The position numbers and the translations under genes are program-made. The notes beneath the pieces were generated by a model. That model was not told the origin of the DNA, ran no database searches, and saw only the letters and a program-made list of their open reading frames with translations. Source: Agapetus fuscipes (Eukaryota; Arthropoda; Insecta; Trichoptera; Glossosomatidae). Taken from it: a stretch of DNA of 64,000 nt. The DNA lies in NCBI GenBank assembly GCA_951799405.1, contig OX637332.1, positions 18,295,001 through 18,359,000 of the forward strand, written 5' to 3'. This document shows positions 54,311 through 64,000 of the stretch, in pieces (the stretch's first letter is position 1; each line of letters begins with the position of its first letter).

Positions 54311-54505
54311 TTTATTTAAAATCGCTTCTTTTTTTTGTTGCTCACATATGGTTAATATATATATATATTATGTAGCTTAGTGGCGTTTATTTAAAATCGC
54401 TTCTTTTTTTTGTTGCTCACATATGGTTAATATATATTATATATTATGTAGCTTAGTGGCGTTTATTTAAAATCGCTTCTTTTTTTTGTTGCTCACATAT
54501 GGTTT
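54290..54505 (+). repeat. Tandem triplication, unit about 75 bp, from an S2 end
   Basis: GTAGCTTAGTGGCGTTTATT starts at 54,298, 54,372 and 54,448. Units contain AAAATCGCTTC, GTTGCTCACATATGG and a (TA)n joint of variable length; otherwise they are identical. Confidence 0.9.
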
Positions 54506-55319
54506 ACAGTTTTAATCTATGAACCCCTCGCTTAACGACTAAGATACTAATCGGGTACTCATCTCCTCTAAAGCACTGCAACCCGTATTTATAGGATGAC
54601 TGTAGGCTATTCTAGCTTTAACCAGCCCATACAAGATTTGTCTCGAACAGAAACTTCGAGCAAATACGAGTAGCTACAACCATAAAATACTTACGTTTAG
54701 ACACTCATATATATAACACAAAAACACACATCATCGTTAGTTAGAAAAAATACACAATAATGGGGAAGCATGGACATTGCACAGACATAAACTCATTTAC
54801 AGTATTTAAATGTTATGCACAATTTTAATTCCGCGTCGTACAAAATAAAACAGCCCACACGGAAGGAGGTTTTTTAATGTCCATTTGCAAATTTATAGAG
54901 ATGAAATTTTTAACCTTTGCGGATCATGACACTCGCGAGCTGGTATTGCGTAATGGACACTGGGCGAATATTCCACTTTCATTTGTCAATGTTTGCGATG
55001 CAGCCCACATTTGTATGCAAATTCGAAACCGAAATTAAAATATTGGGTTAGCTCGGCGGCGTTAATGACTACGGGCAGGCGCTAATCGGTTGATGCTAAA
55101 AATGCGCATGGAAAAAACGTTCTTCATACAGCAAAATATTCCTTAAAATGTATACATTTCATTTGTTTTCTTATTCCAGATTTTTAAATGTCTCTATCCT
55201 GTTTTTATTTACTTTGTTAAAGCTCAGAATCATTCATCATTTAAACAAACTAAAATGATAGCAATTCGAAAGTATAAATTAAACAACAAATAAAAACACA
55301 CTACAATTATAGTCAATCT
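54506..55319. other. Unassigned with a single-copy island
   Basis: 54,900-55,110 is GC-balanced and has TTGTATGCAAATTC (POU-like) and GCTCGGCGGCGTTAATGAC; no ORF. A regulatory role is inferred. Confidence 0.35.
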
Positions 55320-55435
55320 TGACACAGCTGAGCCGTTTTCCAGGATATGTTGCCATGGTCTATTGGACTTGGAGCTTCCGGACGTTTAATTCACGCTGAC
55401 AATGGGCTGCTTCAGCGTAATGTTGTTGTAATGTA
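55320..55435 (-). mobile_element. P3 Penelope-like end fragment, hammerhead decayed
   Basis: GGAGCTTCCGGACGTTTAAT and CAATGGGCTGCTTCAGCGTA match 6,700-6,756, but the box reads CTGAAGC and the GAAA strand is broken. Confidence 0.7.
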
Positions 55436-56106
55436 ATATTGGTGTAATTCTTTTAGTTAATTTAGGGATTGTTCCACGACCAGTTTTCCAACACATTGTT
55501 CACATCGTCTTTGCAGTTACCACCGTTGCAATATTGTATGACTTTTAATCGTAAAAAATCTATGTGAAGCAGTTTGTGTAGTACAGACAATTAAATTGTT
55601 AAAATCCCTTTCGAATTTTTTGTCTAAGCTAAAATATTGTCAAACAAGGAAAAGGTCAACGTTTTATTTGACGCTTAACAATAACAAAGTTTCTTTGTTC
55701 CTTCAATAAACTTGTATGTAGGTACCCGTATATAAAGAGAGCTTTGATCTTTCACACTTTATTATTTACTTTCAAAACGGCTGCCGTAATATTTGTCTGC
55801 ATAAATTTTATTTGTAGAAAAAAAGGTAATAAGATTTAAGACAGTGAATTTATTTGAGTTCCGACTGTGTCCGCTGGACCCTTTTCCCTCAAAAAGTTGT
55901 TCGACAAACCGGCTACAACTTTTGTTCTGACATACGAGTGGGTTATATTATATTTAGAAGAAGTGCTTTGGTCAAGTCAAGTGTGTGCGATAGCGCATAA
56001 TAATATTCTTTCATTCTGGATTGTTGATATTTTTCGAGAAAACAGATATGTAGAAGTTGGATAATAAGTCATCGTTACTTATAAAAATACCTCGCATATG
56101 CATTGT
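55436..56106. other. AT-rich, nothing recognised
   Basis: No signal seen; a 65-codon ORF at 55,867 has no motif. Confidence 0.4.
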
Positions 56107-56410
56107 AATCCGGTCAATAGGTTAGTTAGAGAGCTTGGATTTGAAGCCCACCGAGGGTGTAAGAAATGATTGCCAGTTTCGGATCTCATTTAAAGTTCAA
56201 AATAAAATACCCACATTGCTTACTATGTCTTGACCAGAAATAAAGAAAACCCTCGGGAGCTCGGAAACTCCCACTTCAACTGATGTGGCTGACTCAATGC
56301 CGGCCTTTTTACCTGTGAAAATAAATAGGTTCTATCTGCCACATGTGACCCCTTCGGAGAAAACGCGTTGAACAGTTATCCTATTATGTGAAGTTTATTT
56401 GCGTTGCATA
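56107..56410 (+). mobile_element. S2 SINE, diverged
   Basis: CCGGTCAATAGGTTAGTTAG, CACCGAGGGTGTAAGAAATG, TCGGGAGCTCGGAAACTCC, ACATGTGACCCCTTCGGAG. Confidence 0.8.
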
Positions 56411-56431
56411 ATCATATTAATTTATATTTTT

Positions 56432-56600
56432 TAGTGTTGATCTGTTAGCACAGTGAAAGTCCATTTTTATAAATATTAAAAAATTAAAATGGTAAAACAT
56501 GGTTTTAATTCACTTTATTATTTTTGTTTTTGCTCGAACATTTTCGCCTAATGAGGCATCTTCAGGAGCAGAATGGTTACAAATATATTTGTATACAATC
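56432..56600 (+). mobile_element. P1 Penelope-like end element
   Basis: TGATCTGTTAGCACAGTG, AATGGTAAAACATGGTTTT, then the hammerhead unit to GCAGAATGGTTAC. Single orientation; no inverted second arm. Confidence 0.85.
56531..56570 (-). ncRNA. Hammerhead ribozyme motif (P1, copy 2)
   Basis: All 40 nt are identical to 38,979-39,018 although the flanks differ. Core features are those given there. Confidence 0.8.
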
Positions 56601-57004
56601 ATTTTCAAAACTTTTCATATTAATTTAATTTAAATTTGATAAGCACAAAGTCAATAATCAAGATTATAAAATGAAGCTTTCAAGTACACTAACCATTTTA
56701 AAAATAGGATGTTGTTAATATAAATTTGTCTTAAGATTTAATGGAAAAGGATGCAGCGTTTAAGGAAAAGGCAATAGAATTGAAGAGTTTATGGTATTTT
56801 GAGGTACATATTTTGATTTGAAGTAGACTATCAGCACGTAAAAGTAAAAAAATACACATGATTGCTTGCTAACATACGGAAAAATAGAATTTTTAATTTT
56901 ATACTTCTTGGCAAATTCTATTAGACTATTGATAACTATGTACCTATATTTAGATGCATGTATGTATAATGTATAAAAAATGAAGTTAATCTTAACAAAA
57001 ATGT
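56601..57004. other. AT-rich, nothing recognised
   Basis: No signal seen. Confidence 0.4.
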
Positions 57005-57222
57005 TTTTTGTAAATTGATTTGAGAAGGGGAATGCAATTCACCAACCTATTTTACCTGGCCAATTTGCTTCATGCGAAAGCAGAAGCTTGTGTGCATTCA
57101 ATGGCATCAGTTGAACCAGGGTCGAATTATGGCCAAAGGGCCAGGCGTGGTAGGAACCAACGTTTTTCTTTTCCAAATACGATAGTCAAGAACAGCGACT
57201 TGATCCCTCAATAATGACCTTG
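57005..57222 (-). mobile_element. S3 SINE, diverged head
   Basis: GAATGCAATTCACCAACC, TTACCTGGCCAATTTGCTTC, GCGAAAGCAGAAGCTTG, CAGTTGAACCAGGGTCG. Confidence 0.8.
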
Positions 57223-59557
57223 AACTTTAACCGAGAATAATAAAACAATTCTTTTTTTTTTGCATTGAAATCTCGTGATAAAATTGGAATTCAATGTCAC
57301 GCGAAACACATAATTTGTTAGACTATTGTTGTCGTGCTGCGTAGAAAAATGATAATGTTTTGGTATCTCTTAGTGGTATTTTATTGTAAAATATAATGTA
57401 AGTGATATTATTCTCTTTTCGGTGCTTTATTGAAAATTCTTCCCTTTGAGATGCGATCTCTGCCAGGCAATAAATGTATAAAAATGTCTTGAGCAATAAG
57501 ATATTCCTCCAAGGGCGCAAAACTTCGTACGAGTATTCCAGCTGTGTACCTACTATGGGCCGGGCCTCTGAAGAGATTATGGTTTTTTTTGGTAAAACAT
57601 CTGAAAATGATGATTCCGCTTTCCAACCCTTTAACATTTCTCTTTCGTAATAAAATGATTGTGCAGTTAATAAGAGAAATAATCTTTGTTTCTTGCGTTG
57701 CTTAAAATTCAAGTAAAATAAATCAGAAATGATATTAATAAAACAATTAATAAAATTGTTTTGGTGTCGCATATTCTTTTATGAGGATTCTTTAGTATTC
57801 TGAAAAAAAAATTGACGTCTTAAGAAGTGAAAAGGCATTATGATGAATTAGATGCTCGTTCTGAATGAAAATGTAAGATACAAAATTTTTATAATATCGG
57901 CTTTTAGTTTTGTAGTGGGCGTTGTTACTGTTGAGAATTTAAGTCCACGTATGTTTATTTTATGTAACCCTTATTTAAGTCCAATAATTCTTCATAAAAA
58001 CTATTACTTAATATATCTGTGTATATGCTACTCCCAACTGATTTTCGATCTATGTATTTATTATGGAAATAAATGAAAGTACGAACGTGGATTTTCAATT
58101 TGTGCAAGCCCACGTCTATTGGCTTTTTACCTTTGAAGCGGTTTTAGATGGTCGCATTAAAAAAACCCGGCGAGATCAAAGTACAATTACAGAGGCCTAG
58201 CAAAGATATGTATGTAAAACAGATTTTCAAAGTGATGCCCTATCAACGGTGGCAGGACAAAGCTAGTGCGAAAAAATTGGCTTTGAAGGTGTTGAGTGTG
58301 TATCGATGGTGTTTGATTCGAGCCCCGGCCCTTTGTCAGCCCAGCAGTCATATTATGAATCGCTGATTAATGCCCAGGCTGGGAGAACTTCGCCATGTAA
58401 AAGCCGACGCTAACGGCCAGTGCCGCAGCGGATAAATCTGAGCACAATATACTAGCAGAATGCAGGACAACTTTGATGGCTTATAATAATATGAAATTAA
58501 TAGCATGATGCTGATGAACTTTGTGCTAGGATGGAAATAGTTGTATTTGCCATAACAATTTGTGTAATTTTTGAGCTAGCTTCGTCGTTAAATTATTGTT
58601 AAAATAGCTAAACATCAGAATTATACGATGCAATTCTTTCAAGTGTGTCATGTACCTACAACTTCTTATTATTTGCTAACTATCAATAATGCTGTCTTCA
58701 CTTGACAGATTTTTTTATTGGTGCTTTAATGAGATTTTTTTGGGATTTTTTTACCAATATAAAATAAAAGATGATTAACTTCAATTAAATGAACAGTCAT
58801 CTTGCAAATACGTTGATCTCTTGAGTCATCTATTTTTTACATTTTCTGTTCTTACGTGTTTTTTTAATAGATTTTTTTATCTCCTAATTTGTGTTATTGG
58901 TCTTTATTCATTGCGCATCCTCCATGCTATTAAATCGCTCAAATTTTCACTGTAAAATTATATAGAGCAATTTAGTTCGCGCACTCGTACGTTCACAGTG
59001 TGATAATTATAAGAGGCCATTTTTGAACCAAAGTCTATTAGCATCATCGTTGTATGGTGACGTAAAATATTTAACGCAGTAGTCCGTTATGACGTAATTT
59101 CTGTTCAGTAATTATCTGCTCCTACACAGTGACGCTATAATGTGGTTCATGCAAAATTTCGATTAAATGTGGCGAGGTGGATTTGACATGATTGAGACCG
59201 GCAACCAAAGATCTAGCGGGTATGAAATCAGAGAATTTCCCAACATCAAAATATTGTTATGATTTAACTGGATTCCCTTTTAATTAAAATGCAATTATTT
59301 ATTCAACCAGAATTTATTCTACACGGTTTGGTTTACAATTTACAGTCAACGACAATCACGGCGTATTGGTCTTTTACGGCAAAATGCTTGAAGCGACTAA
59401 TCTACTGATGCCCCATTGCAGTCCCTTTGTAAGGTACAAAAGAGATATTTTTTGCATTACCATCATGGATCATACTGGACTGTTCTACACACACTATGGT
59501 ACCTGTATGGGCGTGCGTAGTTACTCCAAGTTTTTAGCAATATTATAGAAAGCATAA
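57223..59557. other. Unassigned
   Basis: A 149-codon minus-strand ORF (57,323-57,772) has no recognised motif. 58,140-58,450 is GC-balanced. Two TGACGTAA words (59,058 and 59,090) lie 32 bp apart in a single-copy stretch. Confidence 0.35.
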
Positions 59558-59758
59558 TTGATTGGTTTGAGGTTGACCACCCATTCTGTAAAAACTGTTG
59601 AACTGGATGAACAGAAATATGTATATTTATCTGATATGTCAATTTTTATCTTGCAAGTACACTTCCAATGTGTTTATGCTTGAATTTATACGCGATTGCT
59701 TGTGAACAGTCATTAAATATAAATCTTTAAAGTTAATATATCTTTGCAACCAAGACTG
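59558..59758 (+). repeat. R1 repeat with internal deletion
   Basis: GGTTTGAGGTTGACCACCCA, GCAAGTACACTTCCAATG, ATATCTTTGCAACCAAG; the GTTTCAGGGAAGG core is deleted. Confidence 0.75.
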
Positions 59759-60051
59759 AGCATTTAAACACGTCCTGTCACACAGTCCGATCGATAAATC
59801 ATTAGCAGGACCGGAATTCTGCTTTCAAACAAGAATACAAGGATTTTATTCCATACAAAGACAATATTTTTCTTCCTTTTGTTACCCTAGTATCGCCAAT
59901 ATTTACTCAGTTTTCACAAAAACCCCTCGTAGCACGAAAACCTTCGATTCATGTTTATTTGTACCTTATCTCACCTGTTTAAACTAATATGATCCACTCA
60001 ACAACAAGTATTTTTTCAGTCGTACTTTTGTTTTTACACAAACTTTTATCT

Positions 60052-60332
60052 TATCTAAGTTACAAAGGTATGTTACATTGGAGATTCATATTATATGCAT
60101 TCTCACAAGCAGACATGTATAAAATCGCGCTTGCACATGTTGCATGCTAACCTACAACATAAAAACCCAAATCTAAAATGAACATACACATTACAATTCT
60201 TGCCAACCTTCGACACATTTTGAGTGACATTGGCAAATTGTGTGTTAACACATTGTGTCTGACATTGGCAAAGTGAATTATTTTCTACAGCGTGGGTGGT
60301 CAGCCGCATACCAACCTATAAGTCAAGGAGCA
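60052..60332 (-). repeat. R1 repeat, full length
   Basis: TTATCTAAGTTACAAAG, CTCACAAGCAGACATGT, AATTCTTGCCAACCTTC, ATAAGTCAAGGAG end; ACATTGGCAAA is duplicated internally. Confidence 0.85.
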
Positions 60333-60862
60333 TTATATTTATAAATATTTTTCATTTTGTGATTTGAATAAGTGACATGGCTCGTAAGTGAATAAAACAC
60401 CTTCAGTTTACTTTGTTATTCTCGCGCAGGAAAATACCTTCAGATTCAGTCCCGGCACCGTTATAGTTCTGTGAAGGAAGGCAAACAATAATAAAGGGTG
60501 GAATTATTTGTGCGCCTCTGTTGGGAGCACCGCAGCTATATGGAGTGAAATTCCTTTGAACAACGGGCCCAACCAAAGAAGGGAACAAAACTACGAAAAA
60601 CAGGCGCAAAAAACGCAAACCGCAATACGCGTGTGCGACCTCCAGGCGGAAACCCTGGCCGCGATCTTTCTACATACTTGAAGATAACTTTCCACCGCTC
60701 TGGGTCCCTGGTAACACATTGTAGGAATTTCTTATGGATAATTAAAACAGAATGACCTTAAAATGTGATGCTTAAGAGAACACACCCATGGGAAAATTTG
60801 TTTAAATTTACTGTTATTTAAAATAATTTATAACGATATACAAGGCTTGATATATATTGTAT
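60333..60862. other. Unassigned
   Basis: 60,500-60,670 is GC-balanced and single-copy; no ORF recognised. Confidence 0.35.
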
Positions 60863-60900
60863 AATTTGTGTATTCACACTGTGAAAATTTGTATTATTTA
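60863..60900 (+). repeat. P2 Penelope-like outer-end scrap
   Basis: TTTGTGTATTCACACTGTG and AAAATTTGTATTATTTATTT resemble the P2 end at 14,990. Confidence 0.5.
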
Positions 60901-60911
60901 TTTCAACTAAA

Positions 60912-61246
60912 AACGCAAAAACGCAACTAAGCTACACATATAGTATAGCTTCTTGCCGCGTTATCCCCGAGGGGGTCGCATGTGGCGAGTTGAACCTATT
61001 TATTTTTACAGGTAAGGGGGCCGGCCTTACGCCAACTACTTCAGATGAAGCTGGGGTTTCCCAGCTCCCAAGAGGGCTGGTACTCATTTCTTGTGAAGGC
61101 TGAGTAAACCTTGCCGGTATTTTTATTTTGGGGTTTGAAATAAACACCGAAACGGGAAATCATTTCTGACACCCTCGCCTCGGCGGGATTCGAACCCGAG
61201 CTCACGGCATGGAATGCAAGCACTCTACCAACTGAGCTATCGACCG
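60912..61246 (-). mobile_element. S2 SINE, full length, best-preserved copy
   Basis: From GCAACTAAGCTACACATA to GAGCTATCGACCGG, with GGGATTCGAACCCGAGC (B box) and CTACCAACTGAGCTATCG (A box). CCTCGCCTCGGCGGG has a short insertion relative to other copies. Confidence 0.92.
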
Positions 61247-62999
61247 GAACATAAACTAAACTTCAAAGAAAATGGTTAAGATGAGAGATAAAAGAGGGTG
61301 CTTTCATTATTTGCGTCCTTTAAACTCCTTACATCAATGTGTTTGATTTTGTCTTTCTTCAAAAAAATACTTTTTAAATATCTTTAACATCATATTGAAT
61401 TTACAAAAGTGACTTTTTACAATATGGCAATGTTAGTTTCAATTTCGAACACGTTTAGGTAAAGCCGTGTCAATCCATTTATTTTATGTAGTATTTGAAA
61501 AATATGATTACCATAAAAATAACATTTCATTCAGCTTTTCTGAAAACGAGATCAAAATATATTTCATAGCATGTAATGTCAAGAGACTTTGCATATTCTT
61601 TTTAATATATATTTTAGGGACCTATCTAAATAAAGATTGAAAAAGTAATATACTCGTACTTCTTTAGTAGGTATATAAACTTATCCGCGCTTGGTTGTAA
61701 TACCATAAAAGCCATATTTTCTGAAAGCAACGCTTTTATTGTATTTATTTGACGATACACCTACACAGAATTCTTCACGAATCCACAGAGGAATTACAAA
61801 TTGTTAGATCCGTAGCGTTGCGAGTAAAGATCGCCGAAAAAAAATCTTAATAATATTTTTCATCGAGCGAAACGATTCCGGGAGCGAAAATTGTTTTCTC
61901 CGTTTAAAAACTGAACGATTCTGCCCTTCTCGTAGCTGTGCCAGAGCTTGCTCACCCCCGTTATGATTCGATATGACTGGTTTCTGGTTCACTGTTTTTT
62001 TGGCTCAACGCCCAAAGTTCCGGCAAAGGGAGCGGGGAAGATTAGAGGATGAAGCTGGAACCGTAATTGCGCTGCAAATTTTTTTTTTCATCTGGCATTT
62101 TTAAATCTTACAATAAATAGCACAAATAATAAATTAAAAAAGTACCAATTCACCAAATGAAGATGAAAGCAATGAATTGATGAAACTGGTGGAGGGATTA
62201 ATTAAATAAACCTCAAATTACAACACATAAATATTGTAAGTTAAAGAACAATCTCTCAAAATTTCCTATTAAATATTGTTCCCACTAAAATTTCTCCCAA
62301 AATAAGACTTCTCTACAATTTTAAATTCAAGTTAACAAGTGTTAATGGAAGATACTGAGTTTCCCTAAACCAGAAACGATATTTTTTAATAAAAATCTTA
62401 CTTACAGCAAAGTCATCCTAATTGTGTTGTAATAAAGATTTACGGAGTAAATTTGTAGCCACTTGATAAAATAATTTAAAATTACTTCCGTACAAATTAC
62501 GTATAATCAAGGAAGAAATTTATTATGCACAAAACAAATGTGTATTTTTGTTCTAATTACCTCCTGAAATCTCCCACGAAAGAGCATGATGTTGAAAGAC
62601 ACATTTTTTGTTAATTGATATATTGTTACATATCTTGTCCAGCAAGTTTCATAATTAAATTACTTTAAAGATACATAAAAACACACGTTTACTGTTTGGA
62701 TTAATTTAAATAATTAATCCAAAAAATTTAGAAAAAGTTAGACAAGAGATAGCAAGATCGATTTAAAGTGGTCTTGATTTACTTTCTGGGTAGTGCTCGT
62801 AACAGTCGTAACATGCTCATAAGTTGCTCGCTTTTTCTCTTTATCACAAATAAGCAATTTATAAGTATGAATAATTTTCATGCTTCAATGTATTTACAAT
62901 TTCAATAAATTCACTGTGGAAATAAACCAGTTCATTTTTGTTTCACCTCCCCGATTCAAAAGTATGCGTGATGATGAAATAAAGTTTTATTCTCCATTC
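61247..62999. other. AT-rich, nothing recognised
   Basis: 61,860-62,060 is GC-balanced without ORF or repeat. No other signal. Confidence 0.35.
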
Positions 63000-63257
63000 C
63001 TTGACTTATAGGTTGGTATGAGGCTGACCACCCATACTGTAAAAAATGGTTCACTTTGCCAATGTCACCCCTGTTTCAGGGAAGGTCGGCAAAAGTTGTG
63101 GGGCTTATGTTCATTTGAGGTTTGGATTTTATTTGTAAGTACACATTCAGCATTTGTAAGCGCGAACTACACTTGTTGGTTTGTGGGCATACATCTGAGA
63201 GCTTTAAATGAATATATCCTTGCAACTTAGATTATAGATTATAGATTATATAGATTA
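63000..63257 (+). repeat. R1 repeat, full length, best-preserved copy
   Basis: CCTTGACTTATAGGTTGGTA start, GTTTCAGGGAAGGTCGGC, CAACTTAGATTATAGATT with two more tail units. Confidence 0.92.
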
Positions 63258-64000
63258 AATAAAATAACCAACCGAAACTGAACCCTCCAATAACGCGGCG
63301 CTTCCCCTGGCTGCTGCGCCGCCGCTCAAGCTCTGCACTGCCAACACCACATTGCCTGTGCGCCGGTTCACATAAACTTAGCTCGAAAAACCAAACTCGG
63401 AAAGGTCAATTTATCCCAAGTTTTCTTCGTGTGAGCCTTTGTGTGATATATCACAATATATGCGAACTCACATTACACAGGCCTAATGCTTTTTAAATCC
63501 CCTTAACTAAGGGCTTGGGTATGAAGCTGAACAAAATATTTATTTAAAATGTCACAATTTTTCTAATGCATTATTTTCTAATATTTTGTTATAATGCTAC
63601 TTAGGTTCTTTTAATTAAACTGTGATTTATTTATTTAAAAATATTTGTTTTTCACAATATTGGTTTACAATGTCCTTATTACTTTTCTTGCTTTGTTTTC
63701 ATCGACTTTGCGTCATAATGTTTCAAGCAACTCTGACCCTCCGGAGAATCCATACTCGTATATATGTATTAGTACGAAAAAGGCGATTCTTGCGTGTTAG
63801 AGATTATTCCACATACTTCGATAATGGATTATACTAGAGCCAGATTGTTCAGCACTATTCCAGTAACGCACACCAGCAAGCACCGTGCCTAAGTACATGT
63901 GCACACAAACTCTTCGTAGATTACGCTTGAGGCGGATACATGCATACCAGCAAGCTACGTGTTTAGGTTCATGTCCCCAAGAACTTATACATTCGTAACA
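63258..64000. other. Unassigned with a GC-rich stretch
   Basis: 63,290-63,380 is GC-rich (GCGCTTCCCCTGGCTGCTGC, GCCGCCGCTCAAGC) and single-copy; no coding motif recognised. Confidence 0.35.

Noticed and set aside
57323..57772. 149-codon minus-strand ORF
   Set aside because: No recognised motif, AT-rich codons and no supporting gene structure; kept only as a note.
59366..59548. 60-codon ORF in GC-balanced DNA
   Set aside because: No family recognised and no splice context that could be judged; not enough to call an exon.
60912..61246. Functional tRNA gene at S2 or S1 heads
   Set aside because: A and B boxes are good but the acceptor stem does not close and a SINE body follows in every copy.

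Overview
The window looks like intergenic or intronic DNA from an arthropod, most likely an insect. It is AT-rich and I recognise no intact host gene. It is built from layers of transposable elements: three tRNA-derived SINE families, a 5S rRNA-derived SINE module, several Penelope-like elements (PLEs) with hammerhead-ribozyme cores, truncated RTE-type and CR1/Jockey-type LINE 3' ends, small inverted-repeat (MITE/foldback) elements, one nearly intact Ty3/gypsy LTR retrotransposon and a decayed DUF7869-type gene. The 5S modules match the arthropod 5S pattern. I cannot name the order or species.

Family names used below are local to this window. R1 is an interspersed repeat of about 240 bp without tRNA similarity, ending in a short TTAGATTATAG-type microsatellite; there are more than 20 copies. 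S1 is a SINE with a tRNA-like head (anticodon-loop position CGT), twice preceded by a 5S rRNA module. S2 is a SINE of about 330 bp whose head begins GGTCGATAGCTCAG and whose 3' end is GTGTAGCTTAGTTGCG. S3 is a SINE of about 225 bp with a Leu/Ser-like head (GGTGTTATGGCCGAG). P1 to P4 are PLE families. MITE-F, -G and -H are inverted-repeat elements.

Layout: 1-1,533 holds an R1 end and the DUF7869-type pseudogene. 2-16 kb is a nested mosaic of R1, S1, S2, S3, MITEs and PLE ends, including a 5S-S1 composite inserted in an S3 (14.0-14.6 kb). 16.03-18.29 kb is a tandem array of R1 monomers with a higher-order period of about 815 bp, followed by a Helitron-like 3' hairpin. 20-43 kb continues the mosaic: an RTE 3' end with an 11-bp target duplication (25.4 kb), a second 5S-S1 composite (34.8-35.2 kb), a P1 element with a hammerhead core (38.9 kb), a P4 element with GIY-YIG coding remnants between inverted terminal repeats (39.9-40.5 kb), a P2 palindrome (42.1 kb) and a degenerate minisatellite of about 15 bp in inverted orientation (42.4-43.05 kb). 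47.74-53.47 kb is the Ty3/gypsy element, inserted in a MITE-F copy with a 4-bp duplication; its gag and pol are open and joined by a canonical A AAA AAC -1 slippery site. 53.5-64 kb returns to SINEs, R1, and P1/P3 fragments.

Between the repeats are single-copy islands of higher GC (for example 23.5-23.7, 27.75-28.13, 46.15-46.45, 54.9-55.1 kb) with homeodomain-, POU- or bZIP-like words and no long ORF. They may be regulatory DNA of a nearby gene; that is inference. Repeat boundaries were read by eye and are good to about 10 bp unless a target duplication is given.
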